A DNA stretch of 45,418 nucleotides from SAR116 cluster bacterium AG-337-N21 (GTDB lineage Bacteria; Pseudomonadota; Alphaproteobacteria; Puniceispirillales; Marisalimonadaceae). The stretch is from contig QBZZ01000019.1 in the NCBI GenBank assembly GCA_003282145.1, positions 1 to 45,418 of the forward strand, written 5' to 3'. Both the position numbers and the translations under genes were made by a program. Shown in pieces: positions 1 through 9,373 of the stretch; positions within the stretch are counted from its first letter, which is position 1, and each line of letters opens with the position of its first letter. Under the pieces are notes generated by a model. That model saw only the letters and a program-made list of their open reading frames with translations, ran no database searches and had not been told where the DNA came from.

Positions 1-816
1 AAAAAAAATTTGAAACTATTAAATAATGAAGTTATTAAAATTCCGTATAATAATCCCAAAAAAGGTTTTTCAATAATTTTGGAGAAATATTTTGGTAACT
101 TTTATCTTAAAAATAAAATTAATAACATTCATCCTTCAGCAGTTGTTCACAAAACAGCAAAAATTGGTAATAATGTTTCTATTGGTGCATTTTCTTTGAT
201 AGATAAAGGAGCAGTTATAGGGGACGATACTTTTATATCAGAAAGAGTTAGTGTTTCTCGTAACTGTAAAATTGGTAAAGGATGTTTTTTGGGTGTTGGG
301 TCAGTTATTGAATATACAATAATAGATAAAAAAGTAACAATATCGTCTAATACAGTCATTGGTAAGTCTGGTTTTGGATTTATACCTAATAAATCAAAAA
401 CATATTTAATTCCTCATATTGGCGGCGTTTTTATTGGTGAGGGCACTAATATAGGTGCAGGTTGTACCATAGATAGAGGTCTAATTGATGATACCTTTAT
501 AGGGAAATATGTTATGATAGATAATCAAGTACATGTTGGACATAACTCAACCATCGATGATTTTTGCATTTTAGCTGGTCAGGTTGGTTTGTCTGGATCA
601 GTGGTTTTAAAAAAAAATGTGACTATAGGTGGTGATGTTAGTATCAAAGACAACATTACTATTGGTGAAGATTCAGTTATTGCTGGTGCTTCAAAAGTTT
701 TTAATAGTTTTCCTAAAGGAAGTTATATTGGAGGGAGTCCTGCACAGAATATTCAAGATTGGAAAAGAATAGTTGCATCTCAAAGGTTGAATCTTAAAAA
801 AAGAAAGAATAATTAA
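1..816 (+). CDS. lpxD: LpxD, UDP-3-O-acylglucosamine N-acyltransferase (5' partial)
   Basis: LpxD adds the second (N-linked) hydroxyacyl chain in lipid A synthesis, using acyl-ACP, in the cytoplasm. The visible part is a left-handed beta-helix of hexapeptide repeats running from about 45 residues after the TTG at position 10. It contains the family signature DNQVHVGHN, whose last His matches the catalytic base. The frame stays open to base 1, and the N-terminal uridine-binding domain of about 100 residues is mostly missing. The TTG at 10 is therefore probably not the real start and the gene is cut by the window edge. It is the first visible gene of lpxD-fabZ-lpxA-lpxI-lpxB, and fabZ follows after 1 nt. 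Confidence 0.93.
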   Translation, partial: KKNLKLLNNEVIKIPYNNPKKGFSIILEKYFGNFYLKNKINNIHPSAVVHKTAKIGNNVSIGAFSLIDKGAVIGDDTFISERVSVSRNCKIGKGCFLGVGSVIEYTIIDKKVTISSNTVIGKSGFGFIPNKSKTYLIPHIGGVFIGEGTNIGAGCTIDRGLIDDTFIGKYVMIDNQVHVGHNSTIDDFCILAGQVGLSGSVVLKKNVTIGGDVSIKDNITIGEDSVIAGASKVFNSFPKGSYIGGSPAQNIQDWKRIVASQRLNLKKRKNN

Positions 817-817
817 A

Positions 818-1297
818 ATGGTTCTAAAAAATGATAAGGGAGATCTAATAACTCTTTTACATAATGATATAATCAAACTGATACCACACAGGCATCCTTT
901 TTTATTGATAGACAAAATCACTAATATTAATTTAAATGAAAGTATAACTGGTATAAAAGCAGTTACTTTTAACGAACAATATTTTCCTGGACACTTTCCT
1001 GAACATCCAGTTATGCCTGGGGTGCTTATCTTAGAAGGGATGGCTCAAACTGCTGCTTGTTTAATTTCATACGAGAAACAGTCTTTATCAAAAAATAATC
1101 TTGTTTTTTTTACTGGCATTGATAAAGCAAAATTTAGGAAACCTGTTACTCCTGGGTGTGAGTTATTTTTTAAAATTTATCTTATTACTAGTAAAAGATC
1201 ATTATATAAATTTAAAGGAGATGCTTTTGTTGGAGAAAAATTAGTAGCTTCATCAGAATTTTCTGCAATGTTAGTTGATAAGGAAAAAGCTAAATGA
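818..1297 (+). CDS. fabZ: FabZ, 3-hydroxyacyl-[ACP] dehydratase
   Basis: FabZ dehydrates 3-hydroxyacyl-ACP in fatty acid elongation. The 159-residue protein is a single hotdog domain of normal length. It carries HRHPFLLID at 24-32 and the signature GHFPEHPVMPGVLILEGMAQ, with catalytic His59 and Glu73. The gene sits between lpxD and lpxA, the usual proteobacterial position where FabZ and LpxA/LpxD share the hydroxyacyl-ACP pool. Its stop overlaps the lpxA start by 4 nt (ATGA), which suggests translational coupling. Confidence 0.97.
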   Translation: MVLKNDKGDLITLLHNDIIKLIPHRHPFLLIDKITNINLNESITGIKAVTFNEQYFPGHFPEHPVMPGVLILEGMAQTAACLISYEKQSLSKNNLVFFTGIDKAKFRKPVTPGCELFFKIYLITSKRSLYKFKGDAFVGEKLVASSEFSAMLVDKEKAK

Positions 1298-2094
1298 GCA
1301 AGCACTTTCATCCAACATCTATAATACACAATAGTAGTGAAATTGAGGACAATGTGATAGTTGGTCCATATTCTATTATTGGACCTAATGTAAAAATTAA
1401 TAAAAACACAAAAATTCATTCTCATGTGATTATAGCAGGTAATACAACTGTTGGCTTTAACAACGAAATTTACCCTTTTTCAGCAATTGGATCGAACCCT
1501 CAACATTTGAAATTTGATGGAGAATTAACTGAACTTATAATAGGTAACAATAATATTTTTAGAGAGCATGTTACAATTCATCCTGGAACAAATGTAGGTA
1601 CAAAAAAGACAATTATAGGTAATAACGGTTTTTTTATGGTCGGTTCTCATGTAGCACATGACTGTATAGTCGGAAATAATGTTGTTTTTGTTAATAATGC
1701 GGTTATTGGCGGTCATGTTGAAATTTCAGATTATGTTTATTTAGGAGGACAAAGTGCTGTTCATCAATTTTGTAGAATTGGAAAACACGCCATTATCGGC
1801 GCTGGCACCACTATAGATGGTGATGTTATTCCATTTACTTCAGTTGTTGGCAGCAGAGGGTATCTAAGTGGATTAAATTTAGTAGGCTTGAAAAGAAGAT
1901 CTTTTAAAAAAGAAGAGATAAAAACATTGAGAAATGTTTACAGGCTACTATTTGCTCCTGAAGGCACGTTTCATGAGCGGTTATCTGAAGTTAACGATAC
2001 ATATAGTGATAATTCTTTTGTAAAAGAAATATTAGTGTTTCTTTCAGAAAATTCAAATAGACCCTTAGTTCATCCAAAAATGGATAAATTCTGA
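1294..2094 (+). CDS. lpxA: LpxA, acyl-ACP--UDP-N-acetylglucosamine O-acyltransferase
   Basis: LpxA catalyses the first step of lipid A synthesis, O-acylation of UDP-GlcNAc. The 266 residues fit the family length (E. coli has 262). Hexapeptide repeats fill about residues 8-190, followed by an alpha-helical C-terminus. GSHVAHDCIVGNN places the catalytic His at residue 122, and GLNLVGLKRRSF matches the conserved substrate-binding segment. The gene overlaps fabZ by 4 nt and its TGA stop overlaps the lpxI ATG by one base. Confidence 0.97.
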   Translation: MSKHFHPTSIIHNSSEIEDNVIVGPYSIIGPNVKINKNTKIHSHVIIAGNTTVGFNNEIYPFSAIGSNPQHLKFDGELTELIIGNNNIFREHVTIHPGTNVGTKKTIIGNNGFFMVGSHVAHDCIVGNNVVFVNNAVIGGHVEISDYVYLGGQSAVHQFCRIGKHAIIGAGTTIDGDVIPFTSVVGSRGYLSGLNLVGLKRRSFKKEEIKTLRNVYRLLFAPEGTFHERLSEVNDTYSDNSFVKEILVFLSENSNRPLVHPKMDKF

Positions 2095-2903
2095 TGAAAA
2101 TTGCTATAATTGCAGGCAGTGGTAATTTACCAGTACAAATAGCAACGCAAAATAAAGAAGCTTTTGTGTTGTGTATCAAAGATTATTCTTGTCCTAATTC
2201 ATTTCAAAATAAGTCCGAAATTGTTTCTTTATTTGATCCTATTAGTTGGTTAACCGTATTAAAAAGTAATAATATAACTCATATTGTAATGGCAGGTAAA
2301 ATTGAAAGACCGTCTAACTTTGATGAATTTACTAACAAAAAAGCTAATGAATTGATAAAAAAAATTATTTCTGTAGGAGACAATTCAGCTTTGAATTATA
2401 TACAGGACTTTTTTAATAAAAATGATTTTGAAATACTTCCAATTAATTCAATATTAAAAGACTGCTTTATGCCAAAGGGTTTTTATCAAGAAAAGTTATT
2501 TTCTCAAAATTTTAAAGATTTTGTTTATGAAAGTAGTCAGTTTGGTGTTGATCTACTTAATACAATTTCAAAATTTGATGTTGGTCAGTCAGTCGTAGTA
2601 AATAATAAACTTGTTTATGCAATTGAGGGATTAGAAGGAACTAACTCTATGATTGATAGAGTTGGAATTTTATATAACCATAATAAAAACAGTTATGACT
2701 TTGGACCTGTCCTAATTAAAATACCTAAAACTGGCCAGAATACCAATTTAGATTTACCAGTAATAGGATTAGAGACAGTTGAAAAATGTAAAAAATTACG
2801 TTTCAGTTCTATAGTTGTATCCTCAAAGGGTACATTGATTGCAGAGTTAAATAAAGTAATGACATATATTAAAGAGAATAACTTTTGTATTTATGCAATT
2901 TAG
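2094..2903 (+). CDS. lpxI: LpxI, UDP-2,3-diacylglucosamine pyrophosphatase
   Basis: LpxI (the former DUF1009 family) hydrolyses UDP-2,3-diacylglucosamine to lipid X and UMP. Alphaproteobacteria use it in place of LpxH. The 269-residue protein starts MKIAIIAGSGNLPVQIA, a typical LpxI beginning. Its C-terminal half contains VGQSVVVNNKLVYAIEGLEGT and a later SSKGTLIAELNK segment, both typical of the catalytic domain. Its place between lpxA and lpxB is diagnostic. It starts inside the lpxA stop (TGATG), and a 32-nt gap separates it from lpxB. Confidence 0.95.
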   Translation: MKIAIIAGSGNLPVQIATQNKEAFVLCIKDYSCPNSFQNKSEIVSLFDPISWLTVLKSNNITHIVMAGKIERPSNFDEFTNKKANELIKKIISVGDNSALNYIQDFFNKNDFEILPINSILKDCFMPKGFYQEKLFSQNFKDFVYESSQFGVDLLNTISKFDVGQSVVVNNKLVYAIEGLEGTNSMIDRVGILYNHNKNSYDFGPVLIKIPKTGQNTNLDLPVIGLETVEKCKKLRFSSIVVSSKGTLIAELNKVMTYIKENNFCIYAI

Positions 2904-2935
2904 ATTTTTAAATAACCTTTAACAAATTTATGTAA

Positions 2936-4138
2936 ATGGTCAATAATAACAAAATATTTATATTAGCGGGAGAACCTTCAAGTGACTTGATAGGTTCTTT
3001 CATAATGAAAGGTTTGAAAAAGAATAGCAAAGAATTAAATTTCTTTGGTGTAGGTGGTTCTAATATGATTAAAGAAGGCTTACGTTCTGTCTATGAAATA
3101 AATTCATTTAATATTATTGGATTTTTAAACACTATTTATAATTTTAAAAAGTTAAATAAATATTTAAATGAAATTGTTAAATTGATTTTGAAAGAAAAAC
3201 CAAAAGTTGTTATCACAATTGATACAAAAGGGTTTTCTCTTGCCTTAGCAAAACAGTTAAAATTAAAATTTTGTGAAACTAAGTTTAAATGTCCTTTGAT
3301 ACATTTTGTACCTCCAACTATATGGGCATATGGGAAATCAAGGATTAAAAAATGGAAAGACATGCACGACGGTTTGTTTTGTCTTTTTAAAAAAGAAGAG
3401 GCTATTTTAAATAAACTGAATACTAAATGTAATTATGTTGGCAACCCTGTAATTGAAAAGGTCTTAAATTGTAATAATATAAATCACACTAAACTCATTA
3501 ATAATAAATCTTACTATAATCCTAAAAATATAAACTGTTTATTGTTACCGGGTAGTAGAAAAAGTGAATTAAAATATTTGCTACCTGTATTTATTTCTTT
3601 GATTAAAAGTGAAAATCCGAAATTTACTAACATAAATTGGATTATTCCAACAACAAAGGTTCAATTTGACGAAGTGTGTTCAAAAATTAAAAAGTATAAT
3701 ATTTCAACCAATACTAAAGTGGTTATACTCGAAGAAAATTATGAATTACTTAAATATGCTGATTTAGCAATTGCATGCAGTGGAACAATTACACTTGAAT
3801 TAGTTTTATTTAAAGTTCCAACTATAGCAATTTACAAATCAGATTTTTTAAGTGCTTTTATAGGAAGGTTATTAGTTGATTTTCAGAATGTGTTACTTCC
3901 TAATTTTTTGTTAGGAGATAAGTTAGTACCATTTCTATTTCAAGAAAAGTGTACCTCTTTTCATATTAGCAATTTATTAATTGAATTTATTCAGGATATT
4001 AAAAATAAAAGAAAATTATTTAGAAATTATTCACAAATTATTCTTAATAATATGGGCTACAAAGAACCAAAAGGATTGGATTTTTCAACTAGCTCATGTA
4101 AGGAGATAATTAAAATCATAAATAATTATAAATATTAA
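2936..4138 (+). CDS. lpxB: LpxB, lipid-A-disaccharide synthase
   Basis: LpxB (glycosyltransferase family 19) condenses lipid X with UDP-2,3-diacylglucosamine to form the lipid A disaccharide at the inner membrane. The 400-residue protein opens with KIFILAGEPSSDLIGS, where the family has GExSGD. It also has VPPTIWAYGKSRIKK (about 125-139), LLPGSRKSELKYL in the donor-binding domain and the late motif ACSGTITLELVL. It is Lys-rich and slightly longer than E. coli LpxB (382). Its TAA is immediately followed by the stop codon of the convergent gltA, with no base between them. Confidence 0.95.
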   Translation: MVNNNKIFILAGEPSSDLIGSFIMKGLKKNSKELNFFGVGGSNMIKEGLRSVYEINSFNIIGFLNTIYNFKKLNKYLNEIVKLILKEKPKVVITIDTKGFSLALAKQLKLKFCETKFKCPLIHFVPPTIWAYGKSRIKKWKDMHDGLFCLFKKEEAILNKLNTKCNYVGNPVIEKVLNCNNINHTKLINNKSYYNPKNINCLLLPGSRKSELKYLLPVFISLIKSENPKFTNINWIIPTTKVQFDEVCSKIKKYNISTNTKVVILEENYELLKYADLAIACSGTITLELVLFKVPTIAIYKSDFLSAFIGRLLVDFQNVLLPNFLLGDKLVPFLFQEKCTSFHISNLLIEFIQDIKNKRKLFRNYSQIILNNMGYKEPKGLDFSTSSCKEIIKIINNYKY

Positions 4139-5440
4139 TTATCTTTTATCTAAATTCACAAAATCTCTTTTGATTTCCCCAGTATAAAGTTGTCTTGGTC
4201 TTCCTATTCTCTGAACCGGGTCAGTTATCATTTCATTCCACTGAGCAACCCACCCAACCGTTCTTGCAACAGCAAATAAAACAGTAAACATATCTGTTGG
4301 AAATCCCATTGCTTTAAGTATAATACCTGAATAAAAATCAACATTTGGATAAAGTTTTTTTTCTATAAAGTATTCATCATTAAGAGCAATTTTTTCTAAC
4401 TCCATTGCTATCTCCAACAAAGGATCATTCTTTACACCTAATAAATCTAATACTTCATGACATGAAACTCTCATAACTGCGGCTCTAGGATCATAATTTT
4501 TATACACCCTGTGACCAAATCCAAATAATCTAAACGGGTCATTTTTATCTTTAGCTTTACCTACAAATTCTCCAATTCTATCAACAGTTCCAATTTCTGA
4601 CAGCATTTTCAATACGGCTTCGTTTGCCCCACCATGAGCAGGACCCCAAAGAGAGGCTATACCTGCTGCAATACACGCAAAAGGGTTTGCACCAGATGAA
4701 CCAGATATTCTAACTGTTGAAGTTGAAGCATTTTGCTCATGATCAGCATGTAAAATCAAAATTTTGTCCATAGCATTTGCGATGATAGGATTTATATTAT
4801 ATTTCTCGGCAGGAACAGAAAAACACATATGAAGGAAATTTTCTGCATATGATAAGTTATTTTGAGGGTAATTAAATGGTTGTCCAAGAGAGTATTTATA
4901 AGCCATAGCTGCAATTGTTGGAATTTTTGCTATTAATCTTCTAGAAGAGACTAATCTTTCATAAGGATCATTAATGTTGGTTGAATCAGGATAAAAAGCT
5001 GAAAGAGCACCTACAACACCTACCATAATAGCCATAGGGTGAGCGTCACGCCTAAATCCTCTATAGAAATTAATTAATTGTTCATGAACCATTGTATGAA
5101 GAGTGATAGCATTTTCAAATTCATCTTTTTCAGGTTTTTTAGGTAATTCACCATTAAGTAATAAGTAAGCAACTTCTAAAAAACTACTTTTATTGGCTAA
5201 TTGGTCTATTGGATAACCTCTATGTAATAAAACACCTTTTTCACCATCAATATATGTTATTGCTGACTCGCACGAACCTGTTGATCCATAGCCAGGGTCA
5301 TAGGTAAATATGCCTAAATTACTATAAAGAGATCTTATATCCACTACAGATGGTCCAACTGATCCAGATAAAGTTTCTAATTCTAATTCTTTACCATTAA
5401 AGACAATTTTATTTTTTTCTGAATATGAATTATTTGACAT
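4139..5440 (-). CDS. gltA: GltA, type II citrate synthase
   Basis: Citrate synthase condenses oxaloacetate and acetyl-CoA at the entry of the TCA cycle. The 433-residue protein is full length. The catalytic triad is visible: His269 in [10 protein letters not shown], His310 in [14 protein letters not shown] and Asp368 in [23 protein letters not shown] at 231-244 is the family signature. The N-terminal extension is that of the hexameric Gram-negative type. The ATG is preceded by AGGTT. The gene lies tail-to-tail with lpxB and 44 nt downstream of gltX, matching the common alphaproteobacterial gltX-gltA arrangement. Confidence 0.97.
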   Translation of the reverse strand: MSNNSYSEKNKIVFNGKELELETLSGSVGPSVVDIRSLYSNLGIFTYDPGYGSTGSCESAITYIDGEKGVLLHRGYPIDQLANKSSFLEVAYLLLNGELPKKPEKDEFENAITLHTMVHEQLINFYRGFRRDAHPMAIMVGVVGALSAFYPDSTNINDPYERLVSSRRLIAKIPTIAAMAYKYSLGQPFNYPQNNLSYAENFLHMCFSVPAEKYNINPIIANAMDKILILHADHEQNASTSTVRISGSSGANPFACIAAGIASLWGPAHGGANEAVLKMLSEIGTVDRIGEFVGKAKDKNDPFRLFGFGHRVYKNYDPRAAVMRVSCHEVLDLLGVKNDPLLEIAMELEKIALNDEYFIEKKLYPNVDFYSGIILKAMGFPTDMFTVLFAVARTVGWVAQWNEMITDPVQRIGRPRQLYTGEIKRDFVNLDKR

Positions 5441-5484
5441 GTATAACCTGCTTAAAAATTTTAAACCAATAATTAATTATGAAA

Positions 5485-6858
5485 TTAGTATTTATAATTT
5501 AATCGATTTAATGAAATTGTACAACCTAGTTCATAAATAATTGATACTAAGTCTGGAGCGTTAGTTTTTCCTGTTAGAGCAATTCTAAGAATTGGTCCAA
5601 CTTCTTTAAATTTTAGAGTGTTATCCTGAAAATATTTTTTTAAACAATAGTCTATAGATATTTTGCTCCATTCACATTTTTTTAATAAATCACCGATACC
5701 GTTAATTATTAAATTATTATCTTGCAATAGTTTTACCTTATTTGTTTCTTTACAAAGAAAGTTATCATCAATTATCCATTCAAAGTCATCTTTTAGGTCT
5801 ATATATACATTAACTCTTTTTAAAAGGTCAGGTAATAGTGCTTTTACTCTTTTTTCCTGATTAATATTTAAAACTAATTCAAACCTTTCAGTTAATAAAT
5901 TATATATTGTATTAATATCGATTTTATTTAGGTACTTCGAGTTAATGCTGTAAAGTTTTTTAATATCGAATTTAGCAGGAGATTTGTTAATTTTTTTTAG
6001 TGAAAATAATTTAACGGCTTTTTCTAATTCATAATCTTCATCGTTATCATTATGAGATGTCCATCCTAATTGCGTCAAATATGATAAGATTGCCTCACTT
6101 GTAAAGCCCATATTACGATAATCGATTAAGTTCGTTGCTCCATGTCTTTTAGATAATTTAGAACCGTCTGTTCCATGTATTAATGGAATGTGTGCATAAT
6201 AAGGTTTTTTCCAGTTTAAAAAATTAATAATTTGTATTTGTCTAAATGCATTGTTGAAGTGATCATCTCCTCTAATTATGTGAGTTATACCCATTTCATA
6301 ATCGTCAACTACTGAAGATAACATATACGTTGGTGTTTTATCAGATCTAAGAATTATCATGTCATCAAGTATTTCGTTTTTTACCGATACCTCTCCTTGC
6401 ACATAATCTTTTATAGTAGTTGTACCTTTTAAGGGCATTTTAAGCCTAATAACAAATTCATCTTTTTCACTGTTACATTTATTATCTCTCCATGGAGATT
6501 TTATCGGTTTTCCATTAGCTCTACTTTTAATCCTTAAATCATTTAATTCTTCTGAATTTAAGAAGCATTTATAAGCAAAACCCTTGTCTAAAAGCTCATA
6601 AGCAACCTTCACGTGCGATTCTAAGTTTTTAGATTGGTATATTATTTTTTCTGAAGAATTAATGCCAAGCCAATTAAGACCATCATATATAGCTTCAACT
6701 GCTTCGGTGGTTGATCTTTTTGTGTCTGTATCTTCTATCCTAACTAAATATTTACCGTTGTGTCTTTTGGCAAACAAGTAGTTAAATATTGCGGTTCTAG
6801 CTCCGCCTATATGCAAATAACCTGTAGGTGAAGGAGCAAATCTAGTTACAATTTCCAA
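5485..6858 (-). CDS. gltX: GltX, glutamate--tRNA ligase
   Basis: This class I aminoacyl-tRNA synthetase charges tRNA-Glu. HIGH appears as HIGG at 16-19 and KMSKS as KLSKR at 234-238, within the 457 residues. The start is a TTG, preceded by GGGAA at suitable spacing, and gives MEIVTRFAPSPTGYLHIGG, the standard N-terminus. Many alphaproteobacteria carry two GltX paralogues, one of which misacylates tRNA-Gln for GatCAB; which type this is cannot be told here. It lies directly downstream of lexA, with 64 nt between them and no comEC. Confidence 0.96.
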   Translation of the reverse strand: MEIVTRFAPSPTGYLHIGGARTAIFNYLFAKRHNGKYLVRIEDTDTKRSTTEAVEAIYDGLNWLGINSSEKIIYQSKNLESHVKVAYELLDKGFAYKCFLNSEELNDLRIKSRANGKPIKSPWRDNKCNSEKDEFVIRLKMPLKGTTTIKDYVQGEVSVKNEILDDMIILRSDKTPTYMLSSVVDDYEMGITHIIRGDDHFNNAFRQIQIINFLNWKKPYYAHIPLIHGTDGSKLSKRHGATNLIDYRNMGFTSEAILSYLTQLGWTSHNDNDEDYELEKAVKLFSLKKINKSPAKFDIKKLYSINSKYLNKIDINTIYNLLTERFELVLNINQEKRVKALLPDLLKRVNVYIDLKDDFEWIIDDNFLCKETNKVKLLQDNNLIINGIGDLLKKCEWSKISIDYCLKKYFQDNTLKFKEVGPILRIALTGKTNAPDLVSIIYELGCTISLNRLNYKY

Positions 6859-6922
6859 AATTATTCCCGTTTTTAATGAGTTGTTAACTAGTTACATACA
6901 TTACAGAAAATATAAAGACTTT

Positions 6923-7606
6923 TTAATATTTTCTTATAAGCGTACACATCTTACCTTGAATAGTAATTCTATCAGGGCCATAAATTTGGGTTTTATAATG
7001 CTTATTAGCAGGTTCAAGAGCTATGCTATCACCTTTTTGTCTGAACTTTTTAAGTGTGGCTTCCTCTTTGTCGATTAAGGCGACAATTATATCGCCATTT
7101 TTAATATCTGTTTGTTTATTTATTATAACAGTATCACCATCATAAATACCTTCGTCTATCATTGAGTCTCCCTCAACATGTAGTGCAAAACACTCCTTGG
7201 AAGATATATATGAAGAAGGCACTTCAATAAATTCATCATAATTAGATATGGCCTCTATTGGTGTTCCTGCGGCAATCTTCCCCAAAAGTGGAATTTGTTC
7301 AGTATTAGAGTTTTTTGGCTCTTTTATTACACTTGACTTTTTATCTAAAAATTTATTAGTAAGATTTATTACATTGGTTATATATGTTTGACCATTAGTA
7401 TATTTTTTTGGAGCTATTGCTCTAGCTTTATTCTCTAAACGTTCAACGTAACCTCTTTCCTCTAGAGATTTTACAATTCTGTGGATTCCAGATTTAGATT
7501 TCAAGGATAATTCTATGCAAATTTCCTCGTAGGAGGGTGAAATACCGTCCTCTTCTATTCGCTTTATGAGAAAAGATAATAATTGGTTTTGTTTTTGTGT
7601 TAACAT
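6923..7606 (-). CDS. lexA: LexA, SOS repressor and self-cleaving protease
   Basis: LexA represses DNA-damage genes and cleaves itself when RecA is activated. The N-terminal winged helix (residues 1-65) contains KSKSGIHRIVKSLEERG, typical of alphaproteobacterial LexA. Cleavage would fall between Ala113 and Gly114. The catalytic dyad is Ser148 (EGDSM) and Lys186 (EATLKKF). I start at the ATG at 7606, with GAGG five bases upstream, rather than the in-frame GTG at 7609. A GTTC-N7-GTTC operator lies just upstream, implying autoregulation. The protein has 227 residues. Confidence 0.96.
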   Translation of the reverse strand: MLTQKQNQLLSFLIKRIEEDGISPSYEEICIELSLKSKSGIHRIVKSLEERGYVERLENKARAIAPKKYTNGQTYITNVINLTNKFLDKKSSVIKEPKNSNTEQIPLLGKIAAGTPIEAISNYDEFIEVPSSYISSKECFALHVEGDSMIDEGIYDGDTVIINKQTDIKNGDIIVALIDKEEATLKKFRQKGDSIALEPANKHYKTQIYGPDRITIQGKMCTLIRKY

Positions 7607-7619
7607 CACAACCTCAAAC

Positions 7620-7634
7620 GTTCATGGTTTGTTC
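7620..7634 (-). promoter_or_regulatory. LexA operator (SOS box)
   Basis: The + strand reads GTTCATGGTTTGTTC, an exact GTTC-N7-GTTC, the known alphaproteobacterial LexA binding site. It ends 14 nt upstream of the lexA ATG and overlaps the likely -10 element, so bound LexA should block its own transcription. Confidence 0.9.
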
Positions 7635-7658
7635 TAACATATTAATAATAAAATACAA
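7631..7658 (-). promoter_or_regulatory. Probable lexA promoter
   Basis: Read on the minus strand, TTGTAT (7653-7658) is followed after 16 nt by TAGAAC (7631-7636), whose bases overlap the SOS box. It is a weak consensus match; the overlap with the operator is the main support. Confidence 0.4.
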
Positions 7659-7662
7659 GCTT

Positions 7663-8901
7663 TTAAATATTATTTGGAAATTTTAATATTTTAACTATCT
7701 CACCATTACTTTTAATATCATCAAAAGGTTCTCTTGCTATCAAACAGTTTGAATGAGAAAATTTAGTTATCATGGAACTATCTTGTACACTTATTGGAAC
7801 GGCATAAATATCACCATTTTTATATTTAACATTAGCTCTAACAAAATCAAAACGTTGATCATTTTGTAACAGTTCTCCACGCAAAATAGCTTTTTCAAAT
7901 ATTGGAAATTTATTAGTGTTTCCTAACATTGTCCTAATAGCAATATTAACAAAAATTAGAGAACAAACTCCTGATGAAACTGGATTGCCAGGAAGCCCTA
8001 TCAAAGGAGTACCATTTACTTTTGAGAATAATAATGGTTTACCAGGTCTCATAGCAATTTTCCAAAATTCAGTTTTGTTTCTTTTAAAATGTTTTAATGC
8101 CTTTTGAATGAGGTCATATTTACCAACTGAAACCCCACCTGTAGTTACAATTAAATCACAATCACTAGCTTCTTTTAAAATTTTAAATATATCTAATTCA
8201 TTATCACCAGCAACAGGCAATATTCTTGGTATTCCACCAAATTCTTGAATCATTGCAGCAAGCATAAGACTATTGCCATTTGGTATTTGGTCTTTTTTTG
8301 GTGATTCTCCTACCTTTATAATTTCATTTCCAGTAGATAATATTGAAACAATTGGTTTTCTTGAAACAGATAACCAAGTTTGGCCAGTCATAGCAATGGA
8401 ACCAATGTGTCGAGACTTAATTACTATACCTTCGTTAAATAGGATTTCATTTTTTTTAAAATCCAAACCTTTTTTTCTAACAAACTGGTTTTTTTTGATA
8501 TTAATCTTTGTTTCAACATATTTCTTATTTGATGAATTTCTAACATCTTCTTGGATAATTATTGTATCACTTCCTGAAGGTAATTTGGCCCCAGTAAAAA
8601 TTCTAACTGTTTCTAGTCCTTCAATTTTTTTTGAGAATGAATTTCCAGCAGAAGACTCTCCGATTACTTTTAGCTTCTTCGTGGTTTCTTTATTTATTTT
8701 TGTGTAATTATTGTAATTTACGGCATAACCGTCCATGGAAGATACATCATATTTTGGATTGTCTATATTGCTTACAACTGGTTTTGACAAACATCTGCCT
8801 AAGGCATTTTGGATAAAAACATCCTCAGTGCTAATTTTATCAAAACTTAATTTAATTTTCTTAATAGCTTCGTCTAATGATAACAAATTAGACTTTTGCA
8901 T
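7663..8901 (-). CDS. moeA: MoeA, molybdopterin molybdenumtransferase
   Basis: MoeA inserts molybdate into adenylated molybdopterin to form the molybdenum cofactor. The protein has MDGYA near the N-terminus, SILSTGNEI, the segment TTGGVSVGKYD and GLPGNPVSS, all MoeA/MogA-fold signatures. I chose the ATG at 8901 (412 residues) because GGAG lies six bases upstream. A GTG at 8922 would add seven residues with no better site. It overlaps the end of moaC by 14 nt, so the two are probably co-transcribed. Its product would serve the molybdenum hydroxylase at 34996-38585. Confidence 0.95.
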   Translation of the reverse strand: MQKSNLLSLDEAIKKIKLSFDKISTEDVFIQNALGRCLSKPVVSNIDNPKYDVSSMDGYAVNYNNYTKINKETTKKLKVIGESSAGNSFSKKIEGLETVRIFTGAKLPSGSDTIIIQEDVRNSSNKKYVETKINIKKNQFVRKKGLDFKKNEILFNEGIVIKSRHIGSIAMTGQTWLSVSRKPIVSILSTGNEIIKVGESPKKDQIPNGNSLMLAAMIQEFGGIPRILPVAGDNELDIFKILKEASDCDLIVTTGGVSVGKYDLIQKALKHFKRNKTEFWKIAMRPGKPLLFSKVNGTPLIGLPGNPVSSGVCSLIFVNIAIRTMLGNTNKFPIFEKAILRGELLQNDQRFDFVRANVKYKNGDIYAVPISVQDSSMITKFSHSNCLIAREPFDDIKSNGEIVKILKFPNNI

Positions 8902-9373
8902 TAAATTCTCCGGACTTACCACCCGATTTATGAATAAGTTTTATGTCGGATATAACCATTTCTCTGTCAATACTTTTACACATATCATAAATAGTTAGTG
9001 CAGCAACTGAAACTGCGGTAAAAGCTTCCATTTCAACACCAGTTTTACCTACTAAGGCTGCTTCAGCTTTTATATTTATACATGATTCTATTATTTCAGG
9101 TTTCAAATCCACCTTAACATAGGATAAAGGTATCGTATGACATAATGGTATCAGTTGGTCAGTTCTCTTTGCAGCCATTATTCCTGCTATTTTAGCAACA
9201 TTTAGTACGTCTCCTTTTTTTATTTTTATATCTAGTATTTTTTGAAGAGTTTCTGTTTGCATTGTTATCTTTCCGAATGCAATTGCAACTCTTTCTGTCA
9301 TTTCTTTTTTGTTGATATCAACCATAGATGGATTTCCATCGTCATCTAAATGGGTTAATTTATTTTTATTCAA
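8888..9373 (-). CDS. moaC: MoaC, cyclic pyranopterin monophosphate synthase
   Basis: MoaC works with MoaA to turn GTP into cyclic pyranopterin monophosphate, the first step of molybdenum cofactor synthesis. The 161-residue protein contains MVDINKKEMTERVA, IPLCHTIPLS, KTGVEMEAFTAVSVAALTIYDMCKSID (given here as the conserved core, with the DMCK Asp and Lys catalytic) and KSGGKSG. It overlaps trpC by 4 nt (ATGA) and moeA by 14 nt. No moaA is present in the window. Confidence 0.96.
   Translation of the reverse strand: MNKNKLTHLDDDGNPSMVDINKKEMTERVAIAFGKITMQTETLQKILDIKIKKGDVLNVAKIAGIMAAKRTDQLIPLCHTIPLSYVKVDLKPEIIESCINIKAEAALVGKTGVEMEAFTAVSVAALTIYDMCKSIDREMVISDIKLIHKSGGKSGEFNAKV

Noticed and set aside
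8273-8707. 144-residue open frame on the + strand inside moeA
   Set aside because: It is antisense to a well-supported moeA and its translation shows no recognisable domain.
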